A DNA stretch of 64,000 nucleotides from Gracilimonas sp040877545 (GCA_040877545.1 JBBDNN010000067.1:15640-79639), one strand, 5' to 3'; positions 1 through 8,192 are shown, numbered from the stretch's first letter. Numbers and translations are program-made. The notes: generated from the sequence alone by a model not told the origin.

Positions 1-240
1 AACCAGGTCTATTGCATCTTTAACATCCACATTCACCTTTACAGCTTTACTTCGCATCACTTTTACAAAGGCAGTGAGTTCTTCAACCGTTTCTCCTTTT
101 AATCTCATTGCAGTTAAGAACGCGGCAATTTGTTCTCCTTCCACTTCCCCGCTCATTATGAGAGTGAGTGCAGTTTCGGCTTCGGTTTCGGTTAGATTTT
201 CAGAGAATGATAGTGTACCTAATATTTGCTTGAAATCCAT
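1..240 (-). CDS. trpD: Anthranilate phosphoribosyltransferase, N-terminal part (cut by window edge)
   Basis: Reading the minus strand from the ATG at 240-238 gives about 80 residues beginning MDFKQILGTLSFSENLTETE. They continue through an ALTLIMSGEVEGEQIAAFL helix pair typical of the TrpD N-terminal helical domain, and the rest lies outside the window. The enzyme transfers phosphoribose from PRPP to anthranilate, the second step of Trp synthesis. Its ATG shares one base with the trpG stop codon (TAATG arrangement), so the two are very probably translationally coupled. Identity rests on this helical domain plus its position after trpG; the catalytic PRPP loop is not visible. Confidence 0.88.
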   Translation of the reverse strand, partial: MDFKQILGTLSFSENLTETEAETALTLIMSGEVEGEQIAAFLTAMRLKGETVEELTAFVKVMRSKAVKVNVDVKDAIDLV

Positions 241-803
241 TATTGCTGTAACCAGTTTAATATTATTTTTGGCCCTTCTGTGGTAAGAATGCTTTCAGGA
301 TGAAATTGTATTCCCTCGATCCGGAATTTTTTATGGCGAACTCCCTGAATCACTCCGTCATCCGAGGTCGCGGTAACTTCGAGTACGTCAGGAATAGCAT
401 CAGGATCTAAAACCAGGGAATGATACCGTGTAGCTATAAAATCTCGTTCTATATTTGAAAAGACGGATTTTCCATCGTGTGATACCTTGGACACCTTGCC
501 GTGCATTAGCTTAGGAGCATGAATAACTTTCCCGCCGAATACTTCCCCAATCGCCTGATGCCCCAGGCAAACTCCCAAAACCGGAATTTTCTCGCCCAGC
601 ATTTTTATGACTTCCTCGGTAACTCCCGCCTCATGCGGCCGACCCGGACCCGGTGAAATCAGAATTTTTGTGGGATTAAATTCTTTGATCTGCTCCACCG
701 TCATCGCATCATTTCGGATTACTTTATAATCTTCTGTCTCGGCTGCAACCAAATGAACGAGGTTATAGGTGAAAGAGTCGTAATTGTCGATTATAAGGAT
801 CAC
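240..803 (-). CDS. trpG: Anthranilate synthase component II, glutamine amidotransferase
   Basis: This 187-residue class I glutamine amidotransferase feeds ammonia to TrpE for anthranilate synthesis. The oxyanion region SPGPGRPHEAG is at 50-60. The nucleophile is Cys79 in GVCLGHQAIGE, and His168 and Glu170 sit in QFHPES, so the triad is intact. Length is normal for an unfused TrpG. The start is GTG at 803, giving MILIIDNYDSFTYNL, the usual TrpG N-terminus. It lies 161 bp downstream of trpS and overlaps trpD by one base. PabA of folate synthesis is the only close alternative, but the trp context makes TrpG the better call. Confidence 0.95.
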   Translation of the reverse strand: MILIIDNYDSFTYNLVHLVAAETEDYKVIRNDAMTVEQIKEFNPTKILISPGPGRPHEAGVTEEVIKMLGEKIPVLGVCLGHQAIGEVFGGKVIHAPKLMHGKVSKVSHDGKSVFSNIERDFIATRYHSLVLDPDAIPDVLEVTATSDDGVIQGVRHKKFRIEGIQFHPESILTTEGPKIILNWLQQ

Positions 804-964
804 AGATTAGTGGGCTTTAGGAATTGCGCAGATGCTTTTTTAGTCTGCGGTTTTTGTCGAGCATAAATTACGAAGATTTCGTTGATTATGGATTTTTCGC
901 TGAAGCTCAAAAATGGCACTCTAAAATTATTATCTAAATTTTTGTTTATCAATATTCAGCGAAA

Positions 965-1957
965 TCAGTGATCGAAATGGCGAACAATACCTGCCACTTC
1001 CCTAATGGGCTCCATCACTTCTTCTGCTCGTTTTCGGGCTTTTTTTCCACCTTCTTGCAATACATCATGGACATAATCTAAATTTTGCGCCAGCTTCTTA
1101 CGTTGTTCGCGGGCATCGGCAAAATAATCTTCAATCATAGATAGCAATTCTTTTTTGGCATGGCCATAGCCATATCCGCCAGCACGATAGTTAGCTGCGA
1201 TTTCTTCCCGCTTTTCTTTATCAGCGAAAAGTTTTATCAGAGCAAACACATTATCTGTCTCGGGATCTTTGGGATCTTCCAGAGCAGCTGAATCGGTTTC
1301 AATGGCCATTATCCGTTTTTTGAGTGCTTTACCTTCTGCGAAAATATTGATGGTGTTATTGTAACTCTTGCTCATTTTCCGTCCGTCAATTCCCGGAACT
1401 ATGGCAACCGATTTCACTATATGGGCATCTGGAATTTTTAAAAATTCACCGCCAAATTTATGATTGAATTTACCGGCCAAATCGCGTGTGATTTCAATAT
1501 TCTGTTTTTGATCTTCCCCAACTGGAACTACATCCGAGTGATAAATCAGGATGTCAGCAGCTTGTAAAATTGGATAGGTAAAAAGGCCGATGTTTGGTTT
1601 CAATCCTGACGCTACTTTGTCTTTATAGGCCACTCCTTTTTCCATCATACTTACCGGAGCTAACGTTCCTAAAATCCAGGCAAGTTCAGTTACCTGGGGC
1701 ACATCAGACTGTGCAAAAAAAGTGGATTTTTTGGGATCAAGCCCAAGTGCCAAATAATCGAGTGTTACATCGATGGTGTTTTGTCGAAGTTCATTTCCGT
1801 CATCAAGAGAAGTCAGGGAGTGATAATTGGCAATGAAATAAAAAGCATCTCCCTGCTCCTGCATGGAAATGTGCTGGCGGAGCGCTCCAAAATAATTCCC
1901 GATATGAAGCTTGCCAGAGGGCTGAATTCCTGATAGTATGGTTTTTTTCTTAGTCAT
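965..1957 (-). CDS. trpS: Tryptophanyl-tRNA synthetase
   Basis: This 330-residue class I aminoacyl-tRNA synthetase charges tRNA-Trp. The HIGH-type motif appears as PSGKLHIGN at residues 13-21 and the KMSKS loop is intact at 194-198 (DGRKMSKSYNN). Length fits bacterial TrpRS. Its ATG overlaps the trpE stop by four bases (ATGA), which couples its translation to trpE and places it inside the trp operon. The trp leader attenuator upstream therefore should also control tRNA charging capacity. It reads as a normal, complete housekeeping enzyme; whether there is a second trpS elsewhere cannot be judged from this window. Confidence 0.96.
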   Translation of the reverse strand: MTKKKTILSGIQPSGKLHIGNYFGALRQHISMQEQGDAFYFIANYHSLTSLDDGNELRQNTIDVTLDYLALGLDPKKSTFFAQSDVPQVTELAWILGTLAPVSMMEKGVAYKDKVASGLKPNIGLFTYPILQAADILIYHSDVVPVGEDQKQNIEITRDLAGKFNHKFGGEFLKIPDAHIVKSVAIVPGIDGRKMSKSYNNTINIFAEGKALKKRIMAIETDSAALEDPKDPETDNVFALIKLFADKEKREEIAANYRAGGYGYGHAKKELLSMIEDYFADAREQRKKLAQNLDYVHDVLQEGGKKARKRAEEVMEPIREVAGIVRHFDH

Positions 1958-3414
1958 TGAATATCTAACGCTACGCTGAGCGCCTGAACCAGGGCACCCG
2001 CTTTGTTCTGTGTTTCTTCGAATTCTTTTTTGGGGTCACTGTCGGACACAATTCCCGCTCCCGCCTGAATATACACCTTGTTTCCGGTTACTACCATCGT
2101 TCGAATAGCAATACAAGTGTCCATATTTCCTGAAAAATCAAAATAACCAACTGCGCCCGCATAAGGGCCTCGTTTGGTTTGTTCGAGTTCATCGATAATC
2201 TCCATGGCGCGAATTTTAGGAGCCCCGCTTACCGTCCCGGCCGGGAAACATTGCATAAGTGCGTCTACCGAAGTCTGATCATCTTTTAGTCTTCCCACCA
2301 CATCGCTGACAATATGCATTACGTGAGAATACCGCTCAATCACCTGGTTCCGTTCCATTTTTACCGAACCCGGCTCACACACCCTTGAGATATCATTCCG
2401 TCCTAAATCGACCAGCATTATATGTTCGGCCACTTCTTTGGGATCGTTTTTAAGATCTTCTTCTAAGGCTAAATCCTCTTCGCGTGTCTTCCCTCGCGGA
2501 CGTGTTCCTGCAATTGGTAACACCCGTGTCTCTTTTTCCTGAACCCGAACCAGCACTTCCGGCGATGATCCCACCAGTTGAAAATCTTCAAAATCTAAAT
2601 AAAAGAGATAAGGGGAAGGATTCACCATTCGAAGTGCACGATATAGCATAAATGGATCACCGCTCATATCGGCTTCAAATCGCTGGGAAAGTACCACCTG
2701 AAAAATATCACCTTCGTAAATGTATTCTTTACCCTTCTCCACAATCTGCTCGAAATATTCCGGCTTCATGTTGCTCTTTAATGATTCCGTATCAATATGA
2801 AAAGAGCGGGATTCGTAATTGGAACTCAGCGCAGCCTTCTCCATCTCATCTAAATTTTGCTGTGCCTTATCAAAAGCTGAGTTCAAATCTGCTGCTTCCT
2901 CGACAAATACTGTTTTGATCAGAATTACCTGATGTTTTACATGATCGAAGGCAAAAATTTCATCATAAAAAGCCCAGATAGCTTCAGGAAGATTCAATTC
3001 ATCTTCCGGGGTATTGGGAAGATGTTCTACCAGGCGGACTGTATCGTAGGCTGAGAATCCTACCGCCCCGCCTTTTAATCGTGGAAGTTCCGGAAGTGTA
3101 GGTTCATTGTAGGCAGTGGTTAAATGTTTGAGTTGATCAAAATAAGATTCCTTCTTCTCTATCCCACCGGCTTTGGTATGCAAGGTGGTTTCACTTCCAT
3201 CAAACATCAGCTTTTGGTAAGGATTTCGTCCAATGAAGGAATAGCGGGCAAGCTGCTCTCCTCCTTCCACTGATTCCAGTAAAAATGGATAATCAGCATT
3301 TTCACGGATATTCATGAACAAGGAAACGGGCGTAAGTATATCAGCCAACAATCGCCGGTAAACCGGAATTGCTGTGTATTGTCCGCTAAGTTCTAAAAAT
3401 TTATCCTTAGTCAT
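1954..3414 (-). CDS. trpE: Anthranilate synthase component I
   Basis: TrpE converts chorismate plus ammonia to anthranilate, the committed step of Trp synthesis, together with TrpG. The chorismate-binding domain is recognised from GDIFQVVLSQRF, the GTRPRGKTREED loop, DLGRNDISRV, FPAGTVSGAPKIRAMEII and the C-terminal YIQAGAGIVSDSDP. The N-terminal feedback domain includes LLESVEGGEQLARYSFIG, the serine-containing element that binds tryptophan in the family. I chose the ATG at 3414 (486 aa, starting MTKDKFLELSG); an in-frame TTG at 3426 would add MISH. It is the first structural gene after the leader and attenuator, and a 36-bp perfect palindrome sits just upstream. Confidence 0.95.
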   Translation of the reverse strand: MTKDKFLELSGQYTAIPVYRRLLADILTPVSLFMNIRENADYPFLLESVEGGEQLARYSFIGRNPYQKLMFDGSETTLHTKAGGIEKKESYFDQLKHLTTAYNEPTLPELPRLKGGAVGFSAYDTVRLVEHLPNTPEDELNLPEAIWAFYDEIFAFDHVKHQVILIKTVFVEEAADLNSAFDKAQQNLDEMEKAALSSNYESRSFHIDTESLKSNMKPEYFEQIVEKGKEYIYEGDIFQVVLSQRFEADMSGDPFMLYRALRMVNPSPYLFYLDFEDFQLVGSSPEVLVRVQEKETRVLPIAGTRPRGKTREEDLALEEDLKNDPKEVAEHIMLVDLGRNDISRVCEPGSVKMERNQVIERYSHVMHIVSDVVGRLKDDQTSVDALMQCFPAGTVSGAPKIRAMEIIDELEQTKRGPYAGAVGYFDFSGNMDTCIAIRTMVVTGNKVYIQAGAGIVSDSDPKKEFEETQNKAGALVQALSVALDIQ

Positions 3415-3430
3415 ATGACTTATCAAGAGG

Positions 3431-3466
3431 TTTCAAAGCAAGGGGTTGCAACCCCTTGCTTTGAAA
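3431..3466. repeat. 36-bp perfect palindrome between trp attenuator and trpE
   Basis: Two 18-bp arms pair without a mismatch or spacer around the centre 3448/3449. The inner core reads AAGGGGTTGCAACCCCTT. It lies 17 bp upstream of the chosen trpE start and 28 bp beyond the attenuator terminator. In the trp mRNA it would fold into a strong hairpin next to the trpE initiation region. There is no T-tract, so it is not an ordinary terminator. The same core recurs at 63374-63412 with different outer arms. Confidence 0.8.
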
Positions 3467-3493
3467 ATGGCATTATTATTAGTCATTAGAAAC

Positions 3494-3528
3494 AAAAAAA
3501 CCCACCATTCGAGGAACAGTGGGTTTTT
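3494..3528 (-). terminator. trp attenuator: intrinsic terminator
   Basis: Read on the minus strand, arm 3528-3519 (AAAAACCCAC) pairs perfectly with arm 3505-3496 (GTGGGTTTTT) across a 13-nt loop, and the run of seven U ends at 3494. It lies between the leader peptide stop and trpE. The 5' arm with its next bases (3523-3517, CCCACTG) is also perfectly complementary to CAGTGGG at 3572-3566 inside the leader reading frame. This gives the competing antiterminator expected for ribosome-mediated attenuation. Confidence 0.88.
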
Positions 3529-3553
3529 AAATTTCTTTAATCAATCGCTCAAT

Positions 3554-3625
3554 TTACATAGCGTGCCCACTGCATTTATGTGCAAAAAGCCACCACCAAA
3601 TATTGAATTGAGTTTTATTTTTCAT
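3554..3625 (-). CDS. trpL: trp operon leader peptide with three consecutive Trp codons
   Basis: A 23-codon reading frame starts at ATG 3625-3623 (MKNKTQFNI), continues with TGG TGG TGG at 3598-3590 (WWW), then LFAHKCSGHAM, and stops at TAA 3556-3554. It has no database-style domain; the support is the Trp triplet plus its position before a terminator/antiterminator pair and trpE. The CAGTGGG that pairs with the terminator arm lies in codons 18-20, downstream of the Trp codons. A ribosome stalled at WWW would therefore leave it free to form the antiterminator. A short UGCA/UGCA hairpin can form between the Trp codons and this segment. No Shine-Dalgarno site is evident. Confidence 0.9.
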   Translation of the reverse strand: MKNKTQFNIWWWLFAHKCSGHAM

Positions 3626-3634
3626 AACGCGAAG

Positions 3635-3663
3635 AATATAAAGGCAGCCTTTAGCAAAAGCAA
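3635..3663 (-). promoter_or_regulatory. Candidate promoter of the trp operon
   Basis: On the minus strand TTGCTT (3663-3658) and TATATT (3640-3635) are separated by 17 nt. The same TTG-N20-TAnnTT layout occurs before the SAM riboswitch and before nuoA. Initiation would fall only a few bases before the leader ATG, so the leader mRNA would have almost no 5' untranslated region. Call based on motif only. Confidence 0.4.
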
Positions 3664-3765
3664 TAATCATTATTTTATAATTAAATAGTTGCAATAACGT
3701 ATTGGAATTAAGAATGAGTTATCCTTACCATACATCTAAATAACAGAGAAATTATCAGAATTATA

Positions 3766-4572
3766 TTGAAGAAGCTGTTCATCTACACCAGTGCCCTTTT
3801 CATAATGTCAGCCGGTTTTTATGCCTGCGATTCTACCACGGCGCCGGAAAATCCTATTGGTGAACAACCATTCATAGGTGAGATTCTAATCACTCCCAAT
3901 TCCATTACTTTTAGTGAAGAAGACGGATATACTGATACGACTTTAGCAATAGAGATTTTTGCAAGAATACAGAATTTTCCAGCACCTGTAGCCCCTAGAT
4001 ATTCAGTGACAAAGAAGAGTTCAGGTGAACAAATTTCAGAAGAAGAATTAGAAACTCATGATTCCAGACGCTTTAATTATATTTCAACTGTAAGTATAGA
4101 AACCACCACAACTTCCATTGAAGAATACATTATTAATATTTTTTGGGAGACCGGAAGTGATAGTTATGCCCAAACCACTTTTCCAATAAATGGTTTTTCT
4201 AATTTTCCCCCTCAGATTCTTGAAACAAGTAATCCTGAGGTAGTTAACCGGCCGGCTTCAGGAGAAGTACCGGCAGTTTTTACTGCTAAAGTAATAGACG
4301 ACGATGGACAAGAAACTATTGACCAGGTTTTTATCAGAGTTATCAATCAAGCATCGGGGGAAGTTCAAGGTTCGCCTTTTCAAATGCATGACGATGGAAC
4401 AACCTATAATGATTCTACAGCCAATGATTCTGTATTTACGTGGTATCAACCTGTTCTTCCTAATGAAGAAGATCCAGACCGAGATTTTGATATTGAATTT
4501 TATGCAATAGATAAAGGTGGTTTAAGTAGTGATACTGTCAGAACTACATTTAGCATAAGAGAGAGTAATTAA
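3766..4572 (+). CDS. Secreted lipoprotein with Ig-like C-terminal region, unknown function
   Basis: The product has 268 residues from a TTG start (MKKLFIYTSALFIMSAGFYAC); residues 1-20 form a lipoprotein signal peptide with Cys21 in a GFYAC lipobox, followed by DSTTAPENP. The mature part is acidic and beta-rich. The stretch with FTAKVIDDDG and MHDDGTTYNDSTANDSVFTW resembles Ig/cadherin-like adhesive modules rich in Asp. I do not recognise a specific family. It overlaps the next gene by one base (TAATG) and heads a four-gene envelope set ending with two PorV-like barrels, so a cell-surface role is inferred. The gene is divergent from trpL; the 140 bp between them hold the trp promoter candidate. 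Confidence 0.75.
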   Translation: MKKLFIYTSALFIMSAGFYACDSTTAPENPIGEQPFIGEILITPNSITFSEEDGYTDTTLAIEIFARIQNFPAPVAPRYSVTKKSSGEQISEEELETHDSRRFNYISTVSIETTTTSIEEYIINIFWETGSDSYAQTTFPINGFSNFPPQILETSNPEVVNRPASGEVPAVFTAKVIDDDGQETIDQVFIRVINQASGEVQGSPFQMHDDGTTYNDSTANDSVFTWYQPVLPNEEDPDRDFDIEFYAIDKGGLSSDTVRTTFSIRESN

Positions 4573-6143
4573 TGAAGAAGCTGATAGTCTTATTTTTGTT
4601 CATTCCGATAACTGCTCAGGCCCAGATCGTTGGTCCTGTCTCCTCCCCCGAAAATTCCATCCGCCAAAATGGTGTTAGTACAATTGCCACTTATGGTGAT
4701 ACTGTTTGGATCAGCCCGGCTTTAAACCGCAATATTGGAAACGCCGCCGAATGGTATTCACCAGAAAATGCAGATAGTGTTGTGGGTGGAATCGGCCGGG
4801 TTTTTTCGTTGGCACTGGGTCGGGATACTGTAGTGGCGGGTTTAGGATTCAGCCGGGAAACAGAAGATGGCTCTGTTCCAGCTGCATACGGATATTACAC
4901 AAGTACTGATGGTGGTATTCTTTGGGATTACCACAGCTTTCTTTTGGATCCCCAAACTGAGGATGATACGACCTTTTTATATGGTGGAGAAATTTATAAT
5001 CGCCTGAGAATCACCGTTCCTGAACAATCTCCGCCTTATGATATTGACTATGCAGGCAATGTAATTTTATCTGTTAATTGGGCTTCCGGTTTACTTAGAA
5101 GTTCTGATTTTGGGGAGTCGTGGGAAAGAATTGTCATCCCTCCCTATAATGTGCAGAATTTAACCCCGGATGAGGATGATTATTTTTGGATTACCTGCCT
5201 GAGTAGAAGTTCTGATGGGGGTTGTTCAGAAACAGAAAATAAATACAATTCAATTGAAGATGATAACCTTAAGGGGTTCAGTATACATATCGACTCCCAA
5301 AACCGGGTGTGGTTTGGAAGTGCGGGAGGAATTAATGTTTCTCATAATGCACTGACAGCTCCCACCGACAGCATATCGTGGAAGCATGTGAGTTTTGATA
5401 ATGCTTCGGATGGTTTAACAGGAGACTGGATTATTTCTATTCAGGAAGAACCGGAAACCGGAAGAATCTGGATGACTAACTGGATTGCATCAGATCAGAA
5501 CGAAAGTCATTCCATTGTCTATACAGAAGATGAAGGTGAAACCTTCACGCAAATGTTGGTTGGTGAAAAAATCAATGATATCGGTTTTAAGGATGGCCAT
5601 GTTTTTGCAGCCGGAGACAATGGACTTTTCATATCCCCTGATGGTGGTGCTACCTGGATCAAATCACCCCAGATAAAAAGCCCAAATACCTTTATAAAGC
5701 CTTCAGCGGCTTTTCAATCTGTTGCCACAACCACCGATAGAGTTTGGATTGGAACAGATGACGGCATAGCCTCTACCGACGATTACGGAAAAATGTGGGA
5801 AATTACCCGAGTGAACTTCCCTCTCGAAGGCGGGAATCTCTATGATCCGGAGGCCCGAAATGTAGAATCATACGCTTACCCGAACCCATTTTCACCATCG
5901 GTGTATGAAGTGGTCCGCATTAAATTCGAAGTTCAACAACAAGGAAATGTAAAGGTTCGAATTTTTGATTTTGGAATGAACCTGGTTCGCGAGGTGGAAA
6001 ATGATTCTTTTACTCCCGGCACCTACGAAGCTGTATGGGACGGTTATGATAATCATGGGCGTAAAGTAGCAAACGCACCATATATCTATGTGATTGAAAG
6101 CGGAGATAAAAAAATAAGTGGAAAAATTTTGGTAGTGGATTAA
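4572..6143 (+). CDS. Secreted beta-propeller protein with FlgD-like/T9SS C-terminal domain
   Basis: The 523-residue product has a signal peptide (MKKLIVLFLFIPITAQAQ). It contains several BNR/sialidase-like propeller signatures: YYTSTDGGILWDY, LRSSDFGESWERI, VYTEDEGETFTQM, FISPDGGATWIKS and STDDYGKMWEIT. The tail from about residue 440 (YPNPFSPSVYEVVRIKF... VRIFDFGMNLVREV... WDGYDNHGRKVANAPYIYV) is a FlgD-type Ig domain, which in this group often serves as a T9SS sorting signal. Export through T9SS and surface display are inferred from the tail and from the two PorV-like neighbours. It is not a credible sialidase, because no catalytic residues could be assigned. Start ATG overlaps the upstream stop. 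Confidence 0.8.
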   Translation: MKKLIVLFLFIPITAQAQIVGPVSSPENSIRQNGVSTIATYGDTVWISPALNRNIGNAAEWYSPENADSVVGGIGRVFSLALGRDTVVAGLGFSRETEDGSVPAAYGYYTSTDGGILWDYHSFLLDPQTEDDTTFLYGGEIYNRLRITVPEQSPPYDIDYAGNVILSVNWASGLLRSSDFGESWERIVIPPYNVQNLTPDEDDYFWITCLSRSSDGGCSETENKYNSIEDDNLKGFSIHIDSQNRVWFGSAGGINVSHNALTAPTDSISWKHVSFDNASDGLTGDWIISIQEEPETGRIWMTNWIASDQNESHSIVYTEDEGETFTQMLVGEKINDIGFKDGHVFAAGDNGLFISPDGGATWIKSPQIKSPNTFIKPSAAFQSVATTTDRVWIGTDDGIASTDDYGKMWEITRVNFPLEGGNLYDPEARNVESYAYPNPFSPSVYEVVRIKFEVQQQGNVKVRIFDFGMNLVREVENDSFTPGTYEAVWDGYDNHGRKVANAPYIYVIESGDKKISGKILVVD

Positions 6144-7199
6144 GTGAAGAAATCATATCAGCATAAAATATATTTACTCCCTGTTTTACTATTCCTGATT
6201 TTATGTCTGGAAACTCCATCCCTTTTTGCCCAAAGCGGGGGATTTGCAGGAGCTGCTAACCGTATTGGTTATAACGCTCGCACAATGGCAATGAGCAATG
6301 CCATGATGGCAACTACATCCGAAGGCTCCTATGCCTACTACAATCCAGCCCATGCGGCAATGTATACAGAATCGAGGCAAGCTGATTTAACTGTTGGTGC
6401 GCTGCAATTCGATCGCATATTTCAAAGTTCCGGTGTTACGCTTCAGCTTCCCCCTACTGCTGGTATTACTTTTTCATTGATGAGAGCCGGGGTGAAAGAT
6501 ATTGATGGAAGAACCCAAAGCGGTTATCCCACTGATTTATTCGACGCCTCAGAGTACCAGTTGAATACCAGTTTCGGCATCCGGCTTAGCGATAAAATGA
6601 ATGCCGGAATTGGACTGAAATTCAGCCTGGCCAATTACCACGAACAGCTGGATAATCCTCTTAGTGTAGGAATTGATTTGGGTTTACTTTACAAAGCAGG
6701 AGAACAGTTCAATATCGGATTTGCAGTGAAAGATATGTTTGCAAACTATTCGTGGAATTCCCAGGAGTTGTACAATTTAGAACAAGCCCGAAATGTTGTT
6801 AATAATTTCCCAACAAGAATTGCCTGGGGTTTAGCATGGCAAACGGATAAACTTACTGTATCAGGAGATTTTGAAGTACAGGTTCAGAGTTCGGAAACAA
6901 CAAACAGAGAAATCATTGTATCTGAAGGCCGGCCTGTTACCATTACCGGGACAGAAGAAATTTCAACCAGCACAACACAATTCAGAATTGGAAGTTCCTG
7001 GAGAGCTCATGAACGTTTTACCTTACGCGGGGGATGGCAGTTACCAGATGTAGCCAATAGCGATAGCTGGGGACTAAGCAGCGGGTTTTCCATTCATCTT
7101 CCTTTTGATGTATTTTCCCCTTCCATCGACTATGCTTTTGTGGTGGAACCTTACCGTATTTCTAACATGCATGTTTTCTCCTTACGATTAAATCTATGA
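6144..7199 (+). CDS. PorV/PorQ-family outer-membrane beta-barrel protein
   Basis: The product is 351 residues with a signal peptide ending near LFAQS, then GGFAGAANRIGYNARTMAMS and YAYYNPAHAAM. This N-terminal plug, with its GARAxGMG-like and YNPA elements, is typical of PorV/PorQ/UPF0164 relatives of the FadL fold. The rest shows alternating beta strands to a terminal FSLRLNL. PorV acts in T9SS as a shuttle for C-terminal-domain cargo; this paralogue may do the same for the propeller protein just upstream, which is inference. The start is GTG immediately abutting the previous stop. It overlaps the next barrel gene by four bases. Confidence 0.82.
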   Translation: MKKSYQHKIYLLPVLLFLILCLETPSLFAQSGGFAGAANRIGYNARTMAMSNAMMATTSEGSYAYYNPAHAAMYTESRQADLTVGALQFDRIFQSSGVTLQLPPTAGITFSLMRAGVKDIDGRTQSGYPTDLFDASEYQLNTSFGIRLSDKMNAGIGLKFSLANYHEQLDNPLSVGIDLGLLYKAGEQFNIGFAVKDMFANYSWNSQELYNLEQARNVVNNFPTRIAWGLAWQTDKLTVSGDFEVQVQSSETTNREIIVSEGRPVTITGTEEISTSTTQFRIGSSWRAHERFTLRGGWQLPDVANSDSWGLSSGFSIHLPFDVFSPSIDYAFVVEPYRISNMHVFSLRLNL

Positions 7200-8173
7200 A
7201 ATCAGTTTTTATAACCGCAGTACTTTTCTTGATAAGCGCAGGTGCTTTTGCTCAAAGTCCCGGCTTGGAAATGTTGAATATTTCCCCCACACCTTATTCT
7301 TTATCCAGAGCCGAGGCAACCACTTCTGTGGCTGAAGGAGCCGCATCTATTTTCTCCAACCCTGCTTTACTCGCCTTAAACAGGTCTTCATCAATGGATT
7401 TAGGCTACTCTTTTTGGATAGCCGATCTGACTAATATTTTTGGCGGAGTGAATTTTCTGAACGGAAAACAGGCTATAGCATTTTCATTTTACTCTTCCGG
7501 TGCTGATGATTATGAGCAGCGAAATAATCCTGCTCAGGAATCCAACGGCACCTTTTCTATTCAAAATCTTTCCATTGCTGCAGCTTACGCCTACGATTTT
7601 AACCTTTTCTCGTTTGGCGGGGCGGTCCAATATCTGAACGAGGAAAACTTCACTTATCGCGCTTCAGGCTATGCTTTCAATTTGGGAGTAGCCCGGTATT
7701 TTCTTGATGAAAGAATCCGAACCGGGGCTTCTGTCTCTAATTTGGGTGAGATGAGTGAATTGAACGTAACAGCTACAACTCTGCCCTCTAATTTTAAAAT
7801 GGGTGCGTCTGCAGATATTGTTGAAATCAGCGCCCAAAAAAATAATGATCTGCCTGTCTTAATTTCAGCATACACAGATTTTGTGTACCCCTTAAGCGAT
7901 ACCAATGACAAAGACTATGCTGATTACTCCCCTTCAGACCCTCACTTTAATTTGGGATTGGGATTTAAAATTGCAGAAGTAGTTGAGTTAAGCGGAGGAT
8001 ATAAATTTAAAATTGAAGACCTCCTGGATAGGGATTTTTCAGGATATTCTGAACGTCCTTTTGCAATTGGTGCAGCTTTTATATCAGATGATATAAAATT
8101 CAATTATGCATTAATTCCTTTTAATACAGGATACGGAACGGTACATTCTATCGGAATTCAGTACAAATTTTAA
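7196..8173 (+). CDS. Second PorV/PorQ-family outer-membrane barrel protein
   Basis: This 325-residue protein has a signal peptide (FLISAGAFAQ). The PorV-like N-terminus reads PYSLSRAEATTSVAEGAASIFSNPALLALN, and repeated beta strands end at IGIQYKF with a terminal aromatic residue as in outer-membrane barrels. It is a distant paralogue of the preceding gene rather than a tandem copy. The four-base ATGA overlap with the upstream gene indicates coupled translation. PorQ-type proteins assist attachment of T9SS cargo to the surface polysaccharide in Porphyromonas; the polysaccharide genes directly downstream make a related role attractive but unproven. Confidence 0.8.
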   Translation: MKSVFITAVLFLISAGAFAQSPGLEMLNISPTPYSLSRAEATTSVAEGAASIFSNPALLALNRSSSMDLGYSFWIADLTNIFGGVNFLNGKQAIAFSFYSSGADDYEQRNNPAQESNGTFSIQNLSIAAAYAYDFNLFSFGGAVQYLNEENFTYRASGYAFNLGVARYFLDERIRTGASVSNLGEMSELNVTATTLPSNFKMGASADIVEISAQKNNDLPVLISAYTDFVYPLSDTNDKDYADYSPSDPHFNLGLGFKIAEVVELSGGYKFKIEDLLDRDFSGYSERPFAIGAAFISDDIKFNYALIPFNTGYGTVHSIGIQYKF

Positions 8174-8192
8174 AGAATCTTTAGGGGCAGAA

